Notes: generated by a model from the letters alone, not told the origin. Counted from the first letter of the stretch, positions 17,315 to 26,829 are shown. The stretch is 64,000 nucleotides of DNA from Streptococcus oralis (GCF_024399415.1 NZ_CP029257.1:1938023-2002022), one strand, 5' to 3'. A program made the numbers and translations.

Positions 17315-19948
17315 TTATTTAGCCTCGTACCAGGTTGCCCCTTCATTTTCATCTGCAATAAGGGGAACACTGAGTTGGATGGCTTCTTCCATGGTTTGTT
17401 TCACCAACTTTTTCATCTCTGCTAGTTCAGATTTCGGAACCTCGAGGACGATTTCATCATGCACTTGCAACAGCATCTTGGTCTGATAGCCACCTTCAAC
17501 TAGAGCTTTGTCTAGCTGGATCATAGCAATCTTGAGGATATCTGCTGCCGAGCCCTGGATAGGAGAGTTAATGGCTGTACGCTCTGCAAAACCACGAATG
17601 TTGAAGTTGCGCGAATTAATATCTGGCAACTCACGACGACGCTTGAAGAGAGTCTCTACATAGCCCTTATCACGCGCCTCACGCACCACTTCATCCATGT
17701 AGTTTTTAATACCTGGGAAGCGTTCAAAATAGGTATCGATGTAGGCTTTAGCCTCTTTACGGCTGATGCCCAGATTATTAGACAAACCAAAGTCGGAAAT
17801 CCCGTAAACCACTCCAAAGTTTACCGCCTTGGCATTACGACGGTCGTTTGGAGTCACATCCTCAGGACGTTCAATTCCAAAGACCCGCATGGCCGTCGAG
17901 GTATGGATATCTGCCCCCTCTTGAAAGGCCTTAATCAAGTGCTCATCCTTAGAGATATGCGCCAAAACGCGCAATTCAATCTGTGAATAATCCGAGCTGA
18001 GCAGCACGCTATCCTCCCATTCAGGTACAAAAGCCTTACGAATGAGGCGACCTTGTTCCAAACGAACAGGAATATTTTGCAAGTTTGGATCTACACTAGA
18101 CAGACGTCCGGTCTGAGTCAAATCTTGCACATAGCGCGTGTGGATCTTGCCATCATCCAAAATCCAGTCTTGCAAACCAATCACATAGGTAGATTGAATC
18201 TTGGCAATCTGACGGTAATCTAGGATTTTTTTAACAATCGGAGCAATAGGAGCTAGTCGCTCTAGCACATCCACGGCTGTCGAGTAACCTGTTTTGGTTT
18301 TCTTAGTGTATTCTAGAGGAAGACCCAGTTTTTCAAAGAGAAGCACGCCCAACTGCTTAGGGGAGTTGATATTAAACTCCTCACCAGCTAGCTCATAAAT
18401 CTCTTGAGTGAGTTGCTCAATGACGACCTCATTTTCAGCCTGCATCTCAAGCAGGGTTTCTTTTTTGACCTTGATCCCAGCAATTTCCATCTTGGCAAGG
18501 ACAAAAGCCAGAGGTTGCTCCATGTCATAGAGAAGGTCTAATTGCCCATGTTCACTGAGTTTTTCAAGTAAAACCGGCTCAGTCTCAATCAATACAGCAA
18601 CCTTGCGAGCCAAGTGCTCCAAGAATTTCTCTCTCTCAGGGATGGCTTTCTTGACACCCTTACCGTAGAAAGTCTCATCATCAGCCAGATAAGTCTGGCC
18701 GTAGAGACTCGCAATGGTTGAAATTTCATTGTTCTCGACTGTTGAGAGGAGGTATTTGGCCAAACGACTGTCAAAAGCAGGTGCCTGGAGATTCAAGCCC
18801 AAGCGATTTAAAAGAACCTTCGCTTTCTTAAAGTCATACACTTTCAGAGGTGTTTTTTCTAGAAAATCCTTGAGAATCGGCTCCTGCAAGAGCTCAAGTT
18901 TATCTGTAGTGTAAAGTTTATCCCCACAGGACCAGGCAAAACCAACCAAATCATCTGTATGGTAATTTTCACCAAAGAGTTCAAAGTGGAAGATAGAGTC
19001 GGCACTCAGCATGTCTTGACTGACTTGGTCAACAATAGTGAAATCCAAGCTCTCAGGCGCATCCTTCGACGAAACATTTAGAGCTTGTTTGAGCTGTTTG
19101 AAGCCCATCTCATCGTAGAATTTCCCGAGATTTTCCACATTTGGGCCATTATAGACCAAATCATCAAGACCAATCTCAATCGGTGCCTGAGTCTCAATAG
19201 TCGCCAAGGTTTTAGACAAAAAGGCTTGTTCCTTGTCATTGATGAGATTTTCCTTCATCTTAGAAGCCTTCATCCCATCGATATTTTCATAAATACCCTC
19301 GAGCGAACCATGTTCCAGCAAGAGTTTGATACCCGTCTTTTCACCGATTTTAGTGACACCAGGGATATTATCAGACTTATCCCCCATGAGGGCCTTAAGA
19401 TCAATGAACTGAGCTGGTGTGAGGCCCATCTTTTCCATGAGATAGTCCGGCGTAAAGGCCTCAAACTCAGCCACACCTTTTTTGGAAATCTCGACCACCG
19501 TATGCTCATCCGTCAACTGGATCAAGTCCTTGTCTCCGCTAACGATAGTCACATCAAAAGAATCCTTCTCAGCCAAACGACCTAGAGTCCCGATGATATC
19601 ATCGGCTTCATACTGGGCCAACTCATAATGGCGAATCCCAAGATGATCTAACAACTCACGAATGAAGGGAAATTGCTCACGAAACTCATCTGGAGTTTTA
19701 GCACGGCCACCCTTGTAGTCTGCATACATCTCTGTTCGGAAAGTCGTCTTACCTGCATCAAAGGCAACCAAAACATGACTGGGCTCAACCCGCTCTAAGA
19801 CATGATTCAACATGAGTTGAAAGCCATAGATTGCATTGGTATGAAGGCCATTAGCATTTTTAAAACGATCCAACTGCTGATAAAGCGCAAAAAAAGCTCG
19901 AAAAGCAACTGAAGATCCATCAATTAATAATAATTTTTTCTTGTCCAT
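17315..19948 (-). CDS. polA: DNA polymerase I
   Basis: The 877-residue protein has an N-terminal 5'-3' exonuclease (LLLIDGSSVAFRAFFAL, YEADDIIGTL, ALMGDKSDNIPGV), a middle 3'-5' exonuclease-like domain, and a C-terminal polymerase domain (SSDYSQIELRVLAH, RRNAKAVNFGVVYGIS, LLQVHDEIVLEVP). The middle domain shows FHFELFGEN where proofreading enzymes keep the DxE motif, so proofreading is probably lost, as in many Gram-positive Pol I enzymes. The start is ATG at 19948 (MDKKKLLLIDG); the frame also opens at 19984 but that would precede the likely promoter. Confidence 0.95.
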   Translation of the reverse strand: MDKKKLLLIDGSSVAFRAFFALYQQLDRFKNANGLHTNAIYGFQLMLNHVLERVEPSHVLVAFDAGKTTFRTEMYADYKGGRAKTPDEFREQFPFIRELLDHLGIRHYELAQYEADDIIGTLGRLAEKDSFDVTIVSGDKDLIQLTDEHTVVEISKKGVAEFEAFTPDYLMEKMGLTPAQFIDLKALMGDKSDNIPGVTKIGEKTGIKLLLEHGSLEGIYENIDGMKASKMKENLINDKEQAFLSKTLATIETQAPIEIGLDDLVYNGPNVENLGKFYDEMGFKQLKQALNVSSKDAPESLDFTIVDQVSQDMLSADSIFHFELFGENYHTDDLVGFAWSCGDKLYTTDKLELLQEPILKDFLEKTPLKVYDFKKAKVLLNRLGLNLQAPAFDSRLAKYLLSTVENNEISTIASLYGQTYLADDETFYGKGVKKAIPEREKFLEHLARKVAVLIETEPVLLEKLSEHGQLDLLYDMEQPLAFVLAKMEIAGIKVKKETLLEMQAENEVVIEQLTQEIYELAGEEFNINSPKQLGVLLFEKLGLPLEYTKKTKTGYSTAVDVLERLAPIAPIVKKILDYRQIAKIQSTYVIGLQDWILDDGKIHTRYVQDLTQTGRLSSVDPNLQNIPVRLEQGRLIRKAFVPEWEDSVLLSSDYSQIELRVLAHISKDEHLIKAFQEGADIHTSTAMRVFGIERPEDVTPNDRRNAKAVNFGVVYGISDFGLSNNLGISRKEAKAYIDTYFERFPGIKNYMDEVVREARDKGYVETLFKRRRELPDINSRNFNIRGFAERTAINSPIQGSAADILKIAMIQLDKALVEGGYQTKMLLQVHDEIVLEVPKSELAEMKKLVKQTMEEAIQLSVPLIADENEGATWYEAK

Positions 19949-19954
19949 ACACCC

Positions 19955-19960
19955 ATTATA
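19955..19960 (-). promoter_or_regulatory. -10 box 6 nt before the polA start
   Basis: TATAAT at 19955-19960 is followed by GGGTGT and the ATG. The expected start of transcription falls on or beside the ATG, so the mRNA would be leaderless. No good -35 is visible. Confidence 0.45.
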
Positions 19961-20030
19961 AAGGAAAGCAAGGAAAAATACCATCGGAAAGAGCTGAAAA
20001 ACATGGACTTGTCCCTATTTCACCATAAAA

Positions 20031-20061
20031 AAGAAAAGGACCATTCAAATCCTTTTCTTTT
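20031..20061 (-). terminator. Terminator of the second LPNTG gene
   Basis: AAAAGAAAAGGA / TCCTTTTCTTTT hairpin with a T-tract on the minus strand, 17 bp after the stop at 20078. Confidence 0.8.
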
Positions 20062-20077
20062 ATTGATTTCATGCGAT

Positions 20078-23000
20078 TTATTTGTTTAATTTTCTCTTTG
20101 CAAATGGTAGCAAACCAAGAAGGAGACCAACAAATCCTAGTGATGCGACTGCTGAAGCATCTTGGCTTCCCGTATTTGGAAGGAATTGTTCATCTGTTGC
20201 TGCAGGCGCTTTGTAGGTACGATCTTGTTTCGTTCCGAGAGTAGGATTTGTAGCCAAAGGAGCTACACTGCCAGTATATTCTGGAACTTCGTTTACTGCT
20301 GGTTCAATCTTTTCAGCGTAGGCTGGAATATTGGCTACTGCTGGGGCACCACTTTCTGCATAAACTGGAACATTTGCTAGGGCTGGGGCGCCACTTTCTG
20401 CATAAGGCAGAGTGTTGTTTACTATTGGTGTACCGCTTTCTCCGTAAGCTGGAACATTCGCTACGGCTGGAGCGCCACTTTCTGCATAAGGCAGAGCATT
20501 GTTTACTATTGGGGCACCGCTTTCTCCGTAAGCTGGAACGTTCGCTACGACTGGAGCGCCACTTTCTGCATAAGGCAGAGCATTGTTTACTATTGGGGCA
20601 CCGCTTTCTCCGTAAGCTGGAACGTTCGCTACGACTGGAGCGCCACTTTCTGCATAGGCTGGGAGTTCATTTACAGCAGCTTCTACCGCGTTTGCACCTT
20701 TATTGTATTCTGGCAACTCTGCAGTTGCAGCTTCTACCGCGTTCGCCCCACCTTTAAAGTCTTCAATTTCGAGAACAGCCGACATGACACTACTTAGAGT
20801 CTTAATAGCATCCTCATAGTCTGCTAAAGTTTGTTGCAAGTCTTTGACTTGACTATTCTTGTCACCAGAGACTTGTAAACTTGATAATTGCACTTTAATC
20901 TTAGCAACTTGCTCTTCTAATTTACTTAGCTCAAGTTTTTTCGCATTACTATTTTCTTCCGCCGCTTCCTTATCTGCCGCTGCGAGTTTAGCTTGGTCTT
21001 GGCTTGAAAAATCTTCTTGATTCATCTCTTCTGCTGGTGTCACCTGATCGCTGTCTTCTGCCAAGAAATCATCTAACAAATCTGACGCTTCGATATCGCC
21101 TTCTTCGATAGCTTTCAAGATAGCATCCTTACCAATCACTTCCTTAGCTGCCATAATCGCTGCTTCCTTATCAGTGATAGTAGCATCCTTGTTGATGTCA
21201 TCGATAGTTGATTTTTCGATTTTTTCTAGGGTAGCGATTAAATCTGAGCGAACTTTTGCTGCTTCTTCCGCCGCTTCCTTGTCCGCTGCAGCGAGTTTAG
21301 CTTGGTCTTGGCTTGAGAAATCTTCTTGGCTCATCGCTTCGGCCGGTGTCACCTGATCGCTGTCTTCTGCCAAGAAATCATCTAACAAGTCAGATGCTTC
21401 AATATCTCCATCTTCGATAGCTTTCAAGATGCCGTCCTTGCCAATCACTTCTTTAGCCGCCTTAATCGCTGCTTCCTTATCAGTGATAGTGGCATCCTTG
21501 GTGATGTCGTCGATGGTTGATTTTTCAATACCTTCAAGCGTTGAAAGCAATTCTGAGCGAACTTTAGTTGCCTCTTCCGCTGCTTCCTTATCTGCTGCAG
21601 CAAGTTTGGCTTGGTCTTGGCTTGAAAGTTGAGATTGAGTTTTTGATTCGGCCGGTGTTACTTGTTCACTGTCTTCTGCCAAGAAATCTGCCAATAAGTC
21701 TGAGGCATCAATGTCGCCTTCTTCGATAGCTTTCAAGATGGCATCCTTGCCAATCACTTCTTTAGCCGCCTTAATCGCCGCTTCCTTATCAGTGATAGTG
21801 GCATCCTTGTTGATGTCATCGATGGTTGATTTTTCGATACCTTCAAGCGTTGAAAGCAATTCGCTGTGAGCTTTTTCTTCCGCAGCTTGCTTAGCTTCTT
21901 CCTCTTTCTTGGCTTCCTCAGCTGCTTCCTTGTCCGCTGCAGCCAGTTTAGCTTGGTCTTGGCTTGAGAAATCTTCTTGGCTCATCGCTTCGGCCGGTGT
22001 TACTTGTTCACTGTCTTCTGCCAAGAAATCTGCCAACAAGTCGGACGCTTCAATGTCGCCTTCTTCGATAGCTTTCAAGATGCCGTCCTTGCCAATCACT
22101 TCTTTAGCAGCCTTGATCGCTGCTTCCTTATCAGTGATAGTGGCATCCTTGTTGATGTCATCTATGGTTGATTTTTCAATTTTTTCTAAGGTAGCGATTA
22201 AATCTGAGCGAACTTTTGCTGCTTCTTCCGCTGCTTCCTTGTCCGCTGCAGCGAGTTTAGCTTGGTCTTGACTTGAGAAATCTTCTTGGCTCATCGCTTC
22301 GGCTGGTGTCACCTGATCGCTGTCTTCTGCCAAGAAATCATCTAACAAGTCTGAGGCATCAATGTCACCTTCTTCGATAGCTTTCAAGATGCCGTCCTTG
22401 CCAATCACTTCTTTAGCTGCCTTAATCGCTGCTTCCTTATCAGTGATAGTGGCATCTTTGTTGATGTCGTCGATGGTTGATTTTTCAATTTTTTCTAGTG
22501 TAGCGATTAAATCTGAGCGAACTTTAGCTGCATCAACCTGAGCCTCTTTATCAGCTTCATCTAACTTAGCTTGGTCTTCATCTGTGAATTCTGATACAGG
22601 TTCAGCTACTGTTTTATGCTCGCTTGTATCTGCTGGCCAGTCTACAATAACATCACCAATCTCCAAATCCTCATCTGCGATAGCCTTCAAAAGATCTTCT
22701 TTACCAATCTCTTCTTTGGCTTCTTTGATAGCCGCTTCTTTATCGGTGATTGAAGCGTCTTTTTTAATATCTTCAATTACAGCATTTTCAAGAGATTCTA
22801 GGGCTTGAACCAGGGCATCAGTCGCTTGAGAAACTTGTTCTTTGGCATCTTTTTCAGCCTGGTCTAATAGAGCCTTCTCCTCAGTAGATAATTTTTTATT
22901 AGTTTGAACTTCAGGACCTGTTACCACTGCTTTATCTTCTGCACCTTCTGGCAATTCAGCGATGATATTATCTAAGCTGAGCTCTCCAGACTCAAGAGTA

Positions 23001-23374
23001 TCTGAAATATACATCTTACCGATATATTCCTTCACAGCTTCAGCTGCATCCTCTTTGTCCTCAATCGCTTCCTTATCCTTAATATCACTAATAGCCTGTT
23101 CCTCAAGTTCACCCAAAGCCTTCATCAACTCTTCTTTGGTCATCTTAGCTGGATTTGTCGCACCAGGATTAGCTGGACCAGCGTTTTCTGATCCCTTTTC
23201 AGTTTGAGCTCCGCTATCCCCTTCTGCTGCGGCTTGTGGTTGTGCAGGAGCAACTGCCTGCTCTTCTGCTTTCCCTTCATCTGCCTTAACTACTGAAGGC
23301 TGTGAAACGAGTACACTAGCACCCAATACAGCTGCACTTGCTAAACTTGTTAAAATAACTTTCTTCTTGTCCAT
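20078..23374 (-). CDS. LPNTG-anchored surface protein with ~100-residue acidic helical repeats and Pro-rich stalk
   Basis: The 1098-residue protein has a signal peptide (cleavage near VVKA-DE, residue 31) and a short Ala/Gln/Gly spacer. Seven repeats of about 100 residues follow: the first two are diverged and the last five nearly identical (STIDDINKDATITDKEAAIK core, ending DQAKLAAADKEA). Then come a coiled coil (KLEEQVAKIKVQLSSLQVSG), a proline-rich stalk of alternating YAESGAP / YGESGAP units, and LPNTG (about residue 1065) with membrane helix and KRK tail. The repeats are acidic and alpha-helical and loosely recall GA or DUF1542-like bundles, but I cannot assign the family. A host-binding surface role is inferred. 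Confidence 0.85.
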   Translation of the reverse strand: MDKKKVILTSLASAAVLGASVLVSQPSVVKADEGKAEEQAVAPAQPQAAAEGDSGAQTEKGSENAGPANPGATNPAKMTKEELMKALGELEEQAISDIKDKEAIEDKEDAAEAVKEYIGKMYISDTLESGELSLDNIIAELPEGAEDKAVVTGPEVQTNKKLSTEEKALLDQAEKDAKEQVSQATDALVQALESLENAVIEDIKKDASITDKEAAIKEAKEEIGKEDLLKAIADEDLEIGDVIVDWPADTSEHKTVAEPVSEFTDEDQAKLDEADKEAQVDAAKVRSDLIATLEKIEKSTIDDINKDATITDKEAAIKAAKEVIGKDGILKAIEEGDIDASDLLDDFLAEDSDQVTPAEAMSQEDFSSQDQAKLAAADKEAAEEAAKVRSDLIATLEKIEKSTIDDINKDATITDKEAAIKAAKEVIGKDGILKAIEEGDIEASDLLADFLAEDSEQVTPAEAMSQEDFSSQDQAKLAAADKEAAEEAKKEEEAKQAAEEKAHSELLSTLEGIEKSTIDDINKDATITDKEAAIKAAKEVIGKDAILKAIEEGDIDASDLLADFLAEDSEQVTPAESKTQSQLSSQDQAKLAAADKEAAEEATKVRSELLSTLEGIEKSTIDDITKDATITDKEAAIKAAKEVIGKDGILKAIEDGDIEASDLLDDFLAEDSDQVTPAEAMSQEDFSSQDQAKLAAADKEAAEEAAKVRSDLIATLEKIEKSTIDDINKDATITDKEAAIMAAKEVIGKDAILKAIEEGDIEASDLLDDFLAEDSDQVTPAEEMNQEDFSSQDQAKLAAADKEAAEENSNAKKLELSKLEEQVAKIKVQLSSLQVSGDKNSQVKDLQQTLADYEDAIKTLSSVMSAVLEIEDFKGGANAVEAATAELPEYNKGANAVEAAVNELPAYAESGAPVVANVPAYGESGAPIVNNALPYAESGAPVVANVPAYGESGAPIVNNALPYAESGAPAVANVPAYGESGTPIVNNTLPYAESGAPALANVPVYAESGAPAVANIPAYAEKIEPAVNEVPEYTGSVAPLATNPTLGTKQDRTYKAPAATDEQFLPNTGSQDASAVASLGFVGLLLGLLPFAKRKLNK
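20400..20660 (-). repeat. 84-bp tandem repeats coding the Pro-rich stalk
   Basis: Each 84-bp unit codes 28 residues (YAESGAPVVANVPAYGESGA then PIVNNALP). Adjacent copies at about 20513-20596 and 20597-20660 are almost identical; the array is diverged at both ends. Confidence 0.85.
20950..22550 (-). repeat. Five near-identical ~303-bp repeats in the second LPNTG gene
   Basis: Boundaries are approximate. The five units differ at few codons. Unit 4 (in protein order) carries an extra Lys/Glu/Ala insertion of about 13 residues at its end (KKEEEAKQAAEEKA, near 21870-21915). Confidence 0.85.
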
Positions 23375-23406
23375 TAGACAAAGCCCCTTTTATAGTTTTT
23401 AATGTT

Positions 23407-23435
23407 ATTATATTATACTATTCAAAGAACGTCAA
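23407..23435 (-). promoter_or_regulatory. Promoter of the second LPNTG gene
   Basis: TTGACG (23430-23435), 17 bp, TATAAT (23407-23412). A second overlapping TATAAT is at 23412-23417. Confidence 0.7.
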
Positions 23436-23490
23436 CTAATTCGATATCCATTTTAAAATTTTATGAACAAGAAGAAAGCTTGGATGATGT

Positions 23491-24612
23491 TTAAGAAACA
23501 CTTCCTATTCTTACCCCATTTCTGTCTAGTCTGTAGCCATCAATAATCGTATTAACAGCTAAGGCTCCCGAAGCATCGACATAGTAATGTTTCCCCGAGA
23601 CTTGGAACCATTGACTAGCTTTCATCCGGCCAGATTCCTCTAAGTAATACCAAGTTCCCTTGTCTTTAAGCCAGCCCGTCTGCATCTCACCCGAAGCCTT
23701 TAGATAATACCAGTGAGAGCCATCCTTAATCCAGCCAGTTGACATGGCCCCATTTTCTTTTAAATGATACCAATTGCCATTAACTTTTTTCCATCCTGTC
23801 GCTAGCTTACCATTCTCTCGGTAATACCAACTCCCTCCTTCTTTTTTCCAGCCTTTCACTGTATTGATTAACTCTGCATACTGCACATATCTTCTAGCAC
23901 CACTGTAGGATAGATAGCCGAGCCACTTATAACCATCCTTTTCAATAACCTGATCATAACTCACACTCTCACCAGCATAATAGTAGTCAATAACCTGTCC
24001 TGTGCTTGACGGTTGGTCCATAATAGGTGATTTCCCCGTGAATACTATTGTCCCGCTGGACGGAAGCTCTGAGTTATGAGAACCCTCACTCACACTATGG
24101 TTAGCGGATAAATCCCTGAAATGAATAAAACCTGTCATCGAACTAGCCTTGACTTTTCGACGGTTATACTTTTCTCGAACCCCATAGTTATACTCTTCGA
24201 TTTCAATCGTATCCCCCGACACATTTGATACCCAGGCCACGTGCCCATAATAACCTTCTGTCGACCAAGCAATAGCCCCAACTTCTGGCTTAGTATCCAC
24301 ACGGTAGCCTTCTCGCCTTGCACGATGTCCCCATTCATTTGCATTTCCATAGGCAGGAGGAATCTCAAAGCCATTTACACTACTCAAACGAAAGGCCGCA
24401 AAAGAGGTACACTGGCGAGAATACATCCGCCACTGATCGATTTCAACACTACCATTTTTGTAGTGAAGCGGATAGTCATCTCCACGCGCTACACTATCGG
24501 CCTGAACTGATTCTCCACCAAACAAAAAGGTACTTGTAACAAACAAAGTAGCCAGCCCTAAACCCAACTGAGTATATCTACTCTTCTTAACTCCTGATTT
24601 AAAAAACGTCAT
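23491..24612 (-). CDS. cbpD: CbpD-like choline-binding murein hydrolase (competence fratricin)
   Basis: The 373-residue secreted protein has a signal peptide to about residue 38, a CHAP domain (about 45-165) with catalytic Cys68 (RQCTSF) and His124 (YYGHVAW), one SH3b domain (about 186-247), and four to five choline-binding repeats (254-353, GWKKxxGxWYY type). This is the CbpD layout: a hydrolase released by competent cells to lyse non-competent siblings. As I recall, pneumococcal CbpD is longer with two SH3b domains; only one is visible here. A cin-box-like promoter upstream supports competence control. Confidence 0.85.
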   Translation of the reverse strand: MTFFKSGVKKSRYTQLGLGLATLFVTSTFLFGGESVQADSVARGDDYPLHYKNGSVEIDQWRMYSRQCTSFAAFRLSSVNGFEIPPAYGNANEWGHRARREGYRVDTKPEVGAIAWSTEGYYGHVAWVSNVSGDTIEIEEYNYGVREKYNRRKVKASSMTGFIHFRDLSANHSVSEGSHNSELPSSGTIVFTGKSPIMDQPSSTGQVIDYYYAGESVSYDQVIEKDGYKWLGYLSYSGARRYVQYAELINTVKGWKKEGGSWYYRENGKLATGWKKVNGNWYHLKENGAMSTGWIKDGSHWYYLKASGEMQTGWLKDKGTWYYLEESGRMKASQWFQVSGKHYYVDASGALAVNTIIDGYRLDRNGVRIGSVS

Positions 24613-24638
24613 TCATTCTCCTTAATAATATAAATTTC

Positions 24639-24652
24639 CGAGGTTACCCTCG
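24639..24652 (-). other. Small hairpin at the predicted 5' end of cbpD mRNA
   Basis: CGAGG-GTAA-CCTCG on the minus strand: five-bp stem with a GNRA-type loop, starting about 8 nt after the cin-box. Confidence 0.5.
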
Positions 24653-24659
24653 TTTATAC

Positions 24660-24667
24660 TATTCGGG
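24660..24667 (-). promoter_or_regulatory. Near-consensus cin-box of cbpD
   Basis: CCCGAATA on the minus strand matches 6 of 8 bases of the SigX/ComX box TACGAATA, including CGAATA. It is preceded by a T-rich run, as is usual for these promoters, and no normal -35/-10 pair is seen. Confidence 0.65.
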
Positions 24668-24670
24668 AGA

Positions 24671-24699
24671 AAAAGAAAAAAAGTGAGCAAAGCTCACTT
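24671..24699 (-). terminator. Terminator of veg
   Basis: AAGTGAGC / GCTCACTT eight-bp stem followed by a minus-strand T-tract that runs into the cbpD promoter. Confidence 0.85.
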
Positions 24700-24712
24700 C
24701 ATTTTAGGATTC

Positions 24713-24979
24713 TTAGTCTAGATAGCGAATCAAGTTCTTTTCTGTCAAGATATCTGAGTAGGTGAAGGATTCAACATAGACATTGGCTTGTTTGTCTCCT
24801 TCAACATCCCCAAATTCAACGATAAATAGAGACGGATACACCTCAATTAGCTTACCCAATCTATTTTTTTGGCGCTTACGGCCATTCTCCAAAGTCATTT
24901 CAACGACTTGTCCCTCATGTGCCTTGATTTCTTCTTTGATTTTTTTCATCTTGGCTACATCTGTAAATGCATCTGACAT
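24713..24979 (-). CDS. veg: Veg family protein
   Basis: The 88-residue protein matches the Veg/DUF1021 family of Firmicutes (HEGQVVEMTLENGRKR, VYPSLFIVEF). B. subtilis Veg is highly expressed and linked to biofilm gene expression; its biochemical role is not settled. It starts 1 bp after the dnaB stop, so it is in the rplI-dnaB operon. Confidence 0.88.
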   Translation of the reverse strand: MSDAFTDVAKMKKIKEEIKAHEGQVVEMTLENGRKRQKNRLGKLIEVYPSLFIVEFGDVEGDKQANVYVESFTYSDILTEKNLIRYLD

Positions 24980-24980
24980 C

Positions 24981-26333
24981 TTATGCCTCCCTCTTTGAGA
25001 TACTTGAAAATTTATTGTATTCTTTTTGGAAAATCAATTCCACCGTTCCACGAGCCCCACTACGGTTTTTCTCGATAATAACCTCAACCTTGTTATTTGG
25101 AATTCCTTCCTCTTCTTCACCCGCACGATCGTAATAGTCGTCACGGTATAGAAAGGCTACGATATCCGCATCCTGCTCGATAGAACCCGATTCACGAATA
25201 TCAGACAAGACTGGTCTCTTATCCTGACGCTGTTCCACTCCACGGGATAACTGACTAAGAGCAATGACTGGAACTTTTAGCTCCTTAGCTAGAATTTTCA
25301 ACTGACGAGAAATTTCAGAGACTTCTTGTTGACGGTTCTCACGACCAGTCCCTGTAATAAGCTGTAGGTAGTCGATCAAAATCAATCCTAGATTGCCTGT
25401 TTCTTGAGCCAGTTTACGTGAGCGTGAACGAATTTCCGTAATCCGAATCCCTGGTGTATCATCGATATAAATACTCGCGTTGGCTAGGTTCCCTTGGGCA
25501 ATGGTATACTTTTGCCACTCCTCATCAGTCAATTGACCCGTACGGATAGAATGAGACTCCACCAAACCTTCTGCTGCCAACATACGGTCTACTAGACTTT
25601 CCGCACCCATTTCCAGCGAAAAGATAGCAACTGTCTTGTCCAACTTAGTTCCAATATTCTGAGCAATGTTCAAAGCAAAGGCTGTCTTACCAACCGCTGG
25701 TCGCGCCGCTAGGATAATTAACTCCTCTTCATGGAGACCTGTCGTCATATGGTCCAAATCACGATAGCCTGTAGCAATACCAGTGATATCCGTTGTCTGT
25801 TGTGACCGAACTTCTAGGTTCCCAAAGTTGATATTCAGAATATCTCGAATATTCTTGAAACCACTACGATTGGCGTTTTCACTGACATCAATGAGTCCCT
25901 TTTCTGCTTGAGCGATGATTTCATCTGCAGGCTTAGAAGCTTCATAGGCTTGGTTGACAGAGTCTGTCAACTTGGAAATCAAGCGACGTAGCATAGCCTT
26001 TTCGGCAACAATTTTAGCATAATACTCCGCATTAGCTGAAGTTGGTACTGAGTTGACAATTTCAACAAGATAGGACAATCCACCAATATTTTGCAGATCG
26101 CCTTGGCTATCCAAAATCGTCCGAACTGTTGTCGCATCAATCGCTTCTCCACGATCCGACAAGTCTACCATCGCTTGGAAAATCAACCGATGAGCATACT
26201 TAAAGAAGTCGCGAGAATCAATGTATTCTCGGACAAAAACGAGCTTACTCTCATCTATAAAAATAGCCCCCAGAACAGATTGTTCTGCTAAAATATCCTG
26301 AGGTTGAACTCGCAGTTCCTCTACTTCTGCCAT
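24981..26333 (-). CDS. dnaB: Replicative DNA helicase
   Basis: The 450-residue hexameric helicase unwinds DNA at the replication fork. The N-terminal DnaG-interacting domain covers about residues 1-110. The RecA-like domain has Walker A AARPAVGKT, Walker B ILIDYLQLI and the arginine-finger region (EKNRSGARGTVEL). It follows rplI and gdpP in the order common to Firmicutes. Confidence 0.95.
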   Translation of the reverse strand: MAEVEELRVQPQDILAEQSVLGAIFIDESKLVFVREYIDSRDFFKYAHRLIFQAMVDLSDRGEAIDATTVRTILDSQGDLQNIGGLSYLVEIVNSVPTSANAEYYAKIVAEKAMLRRLISKLTDSVNQAYEASKPADEIIAQAEKGLIDVSENANRSGFKNIRDILNINFGNLEVRSQQTTDITGIATGYRDLDHMTTGLHEEELIILAARPAVGKTAFALNIAQNIGTKLDKTVAIFSLEMGAESLVDRMLAAEGLVESHSIRTGQLTDEEWQKYTIAQGNLANASIYIDDTPGIRITEIRSRSRKLAQETGNLGLILIDYLQLITGTGRENRQQEVSEISRQLKILAKELKVPVIALSQLSRGVEQRQDKRPVLSDIRESGSIEQDADIVAFLYRDDYYDRAGEEEEGIPNNKVEVIIEKNRSGARGTVELIFQKEYNKFSSISKREA

Positions 26334-26376
26334 CCGACTTTCCTTTCTTTTACAATCTTGTCAAGAAGTTGTAAAC

Positions 26377-26829
26377 TTAACCTTCTTTTACACGAAGATT
26401 GATGACACTTGTAACATCTTGATAGATTTTCACTGGTACATCAATCAAACCTACTGCTCGAATTGGTGCTTGCACTTGAATATTGCGTTTGTCAATCTTA
26501 ATACCAAACTGCTTTTGCAATTCTTCTGCAATTTTCTTGTTAGTGATGGAACCAAATGTACGGCCATCTGGTCCAACCTTTTCAACAAACTCTACAACAG
26601 TTTCTTCTGCTTCAAGCTTAGCCTTGATAGCCTTTGCTTCAGCAATCATCTCTGCATGAGCCTTTTCTTCTGATTTTTGTTTTCCACGCAACTCACCCAC
26701 TGCTTGAGCAGTCGCTTCCTTGGCCAAATTCTTTTTAATCAGGAAGTTTTGAGCATAGCCAGTTGGCACTTCCTTAATTTCGCCTTTTTTTCCTTTTCCT
26801 TTAACATCTGCTAAAAAGATTACTTTCAT
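26377..26829 (-). CDS. rplI: 50S ribosomal protein L9
   Basis: The 150-residue protein has the L9 N-terminal domain ([20 protein letters not shown]), the long connecting helix and the C-terminal rRNA-binding domain. Its start overlaps the gdpP stop by 4 bp (ATGA), so the genes are coupled. Confidence 0.97.
   Translation of the reverse strand: MKVIFLADVKGKGKKGEIKEVPTGYAQNFLIKKNLAKEATAQAVGELRGKQKSEEKAHAEMIAEAKAIKAKLEAEETVVEFVEKVGPDGRTFGSITNKKIAEELQKQFGIKIDKRNIQVQAPIRAVGLIDVPVKIYQDVTSVINLRVKEG

Noticed and set aside
19085..19585. Open frame of 166 codons on the plus strand opposite polA.
   Set aside because: Antisense of a well-conserved gene, no RBS, no recognisable domain.
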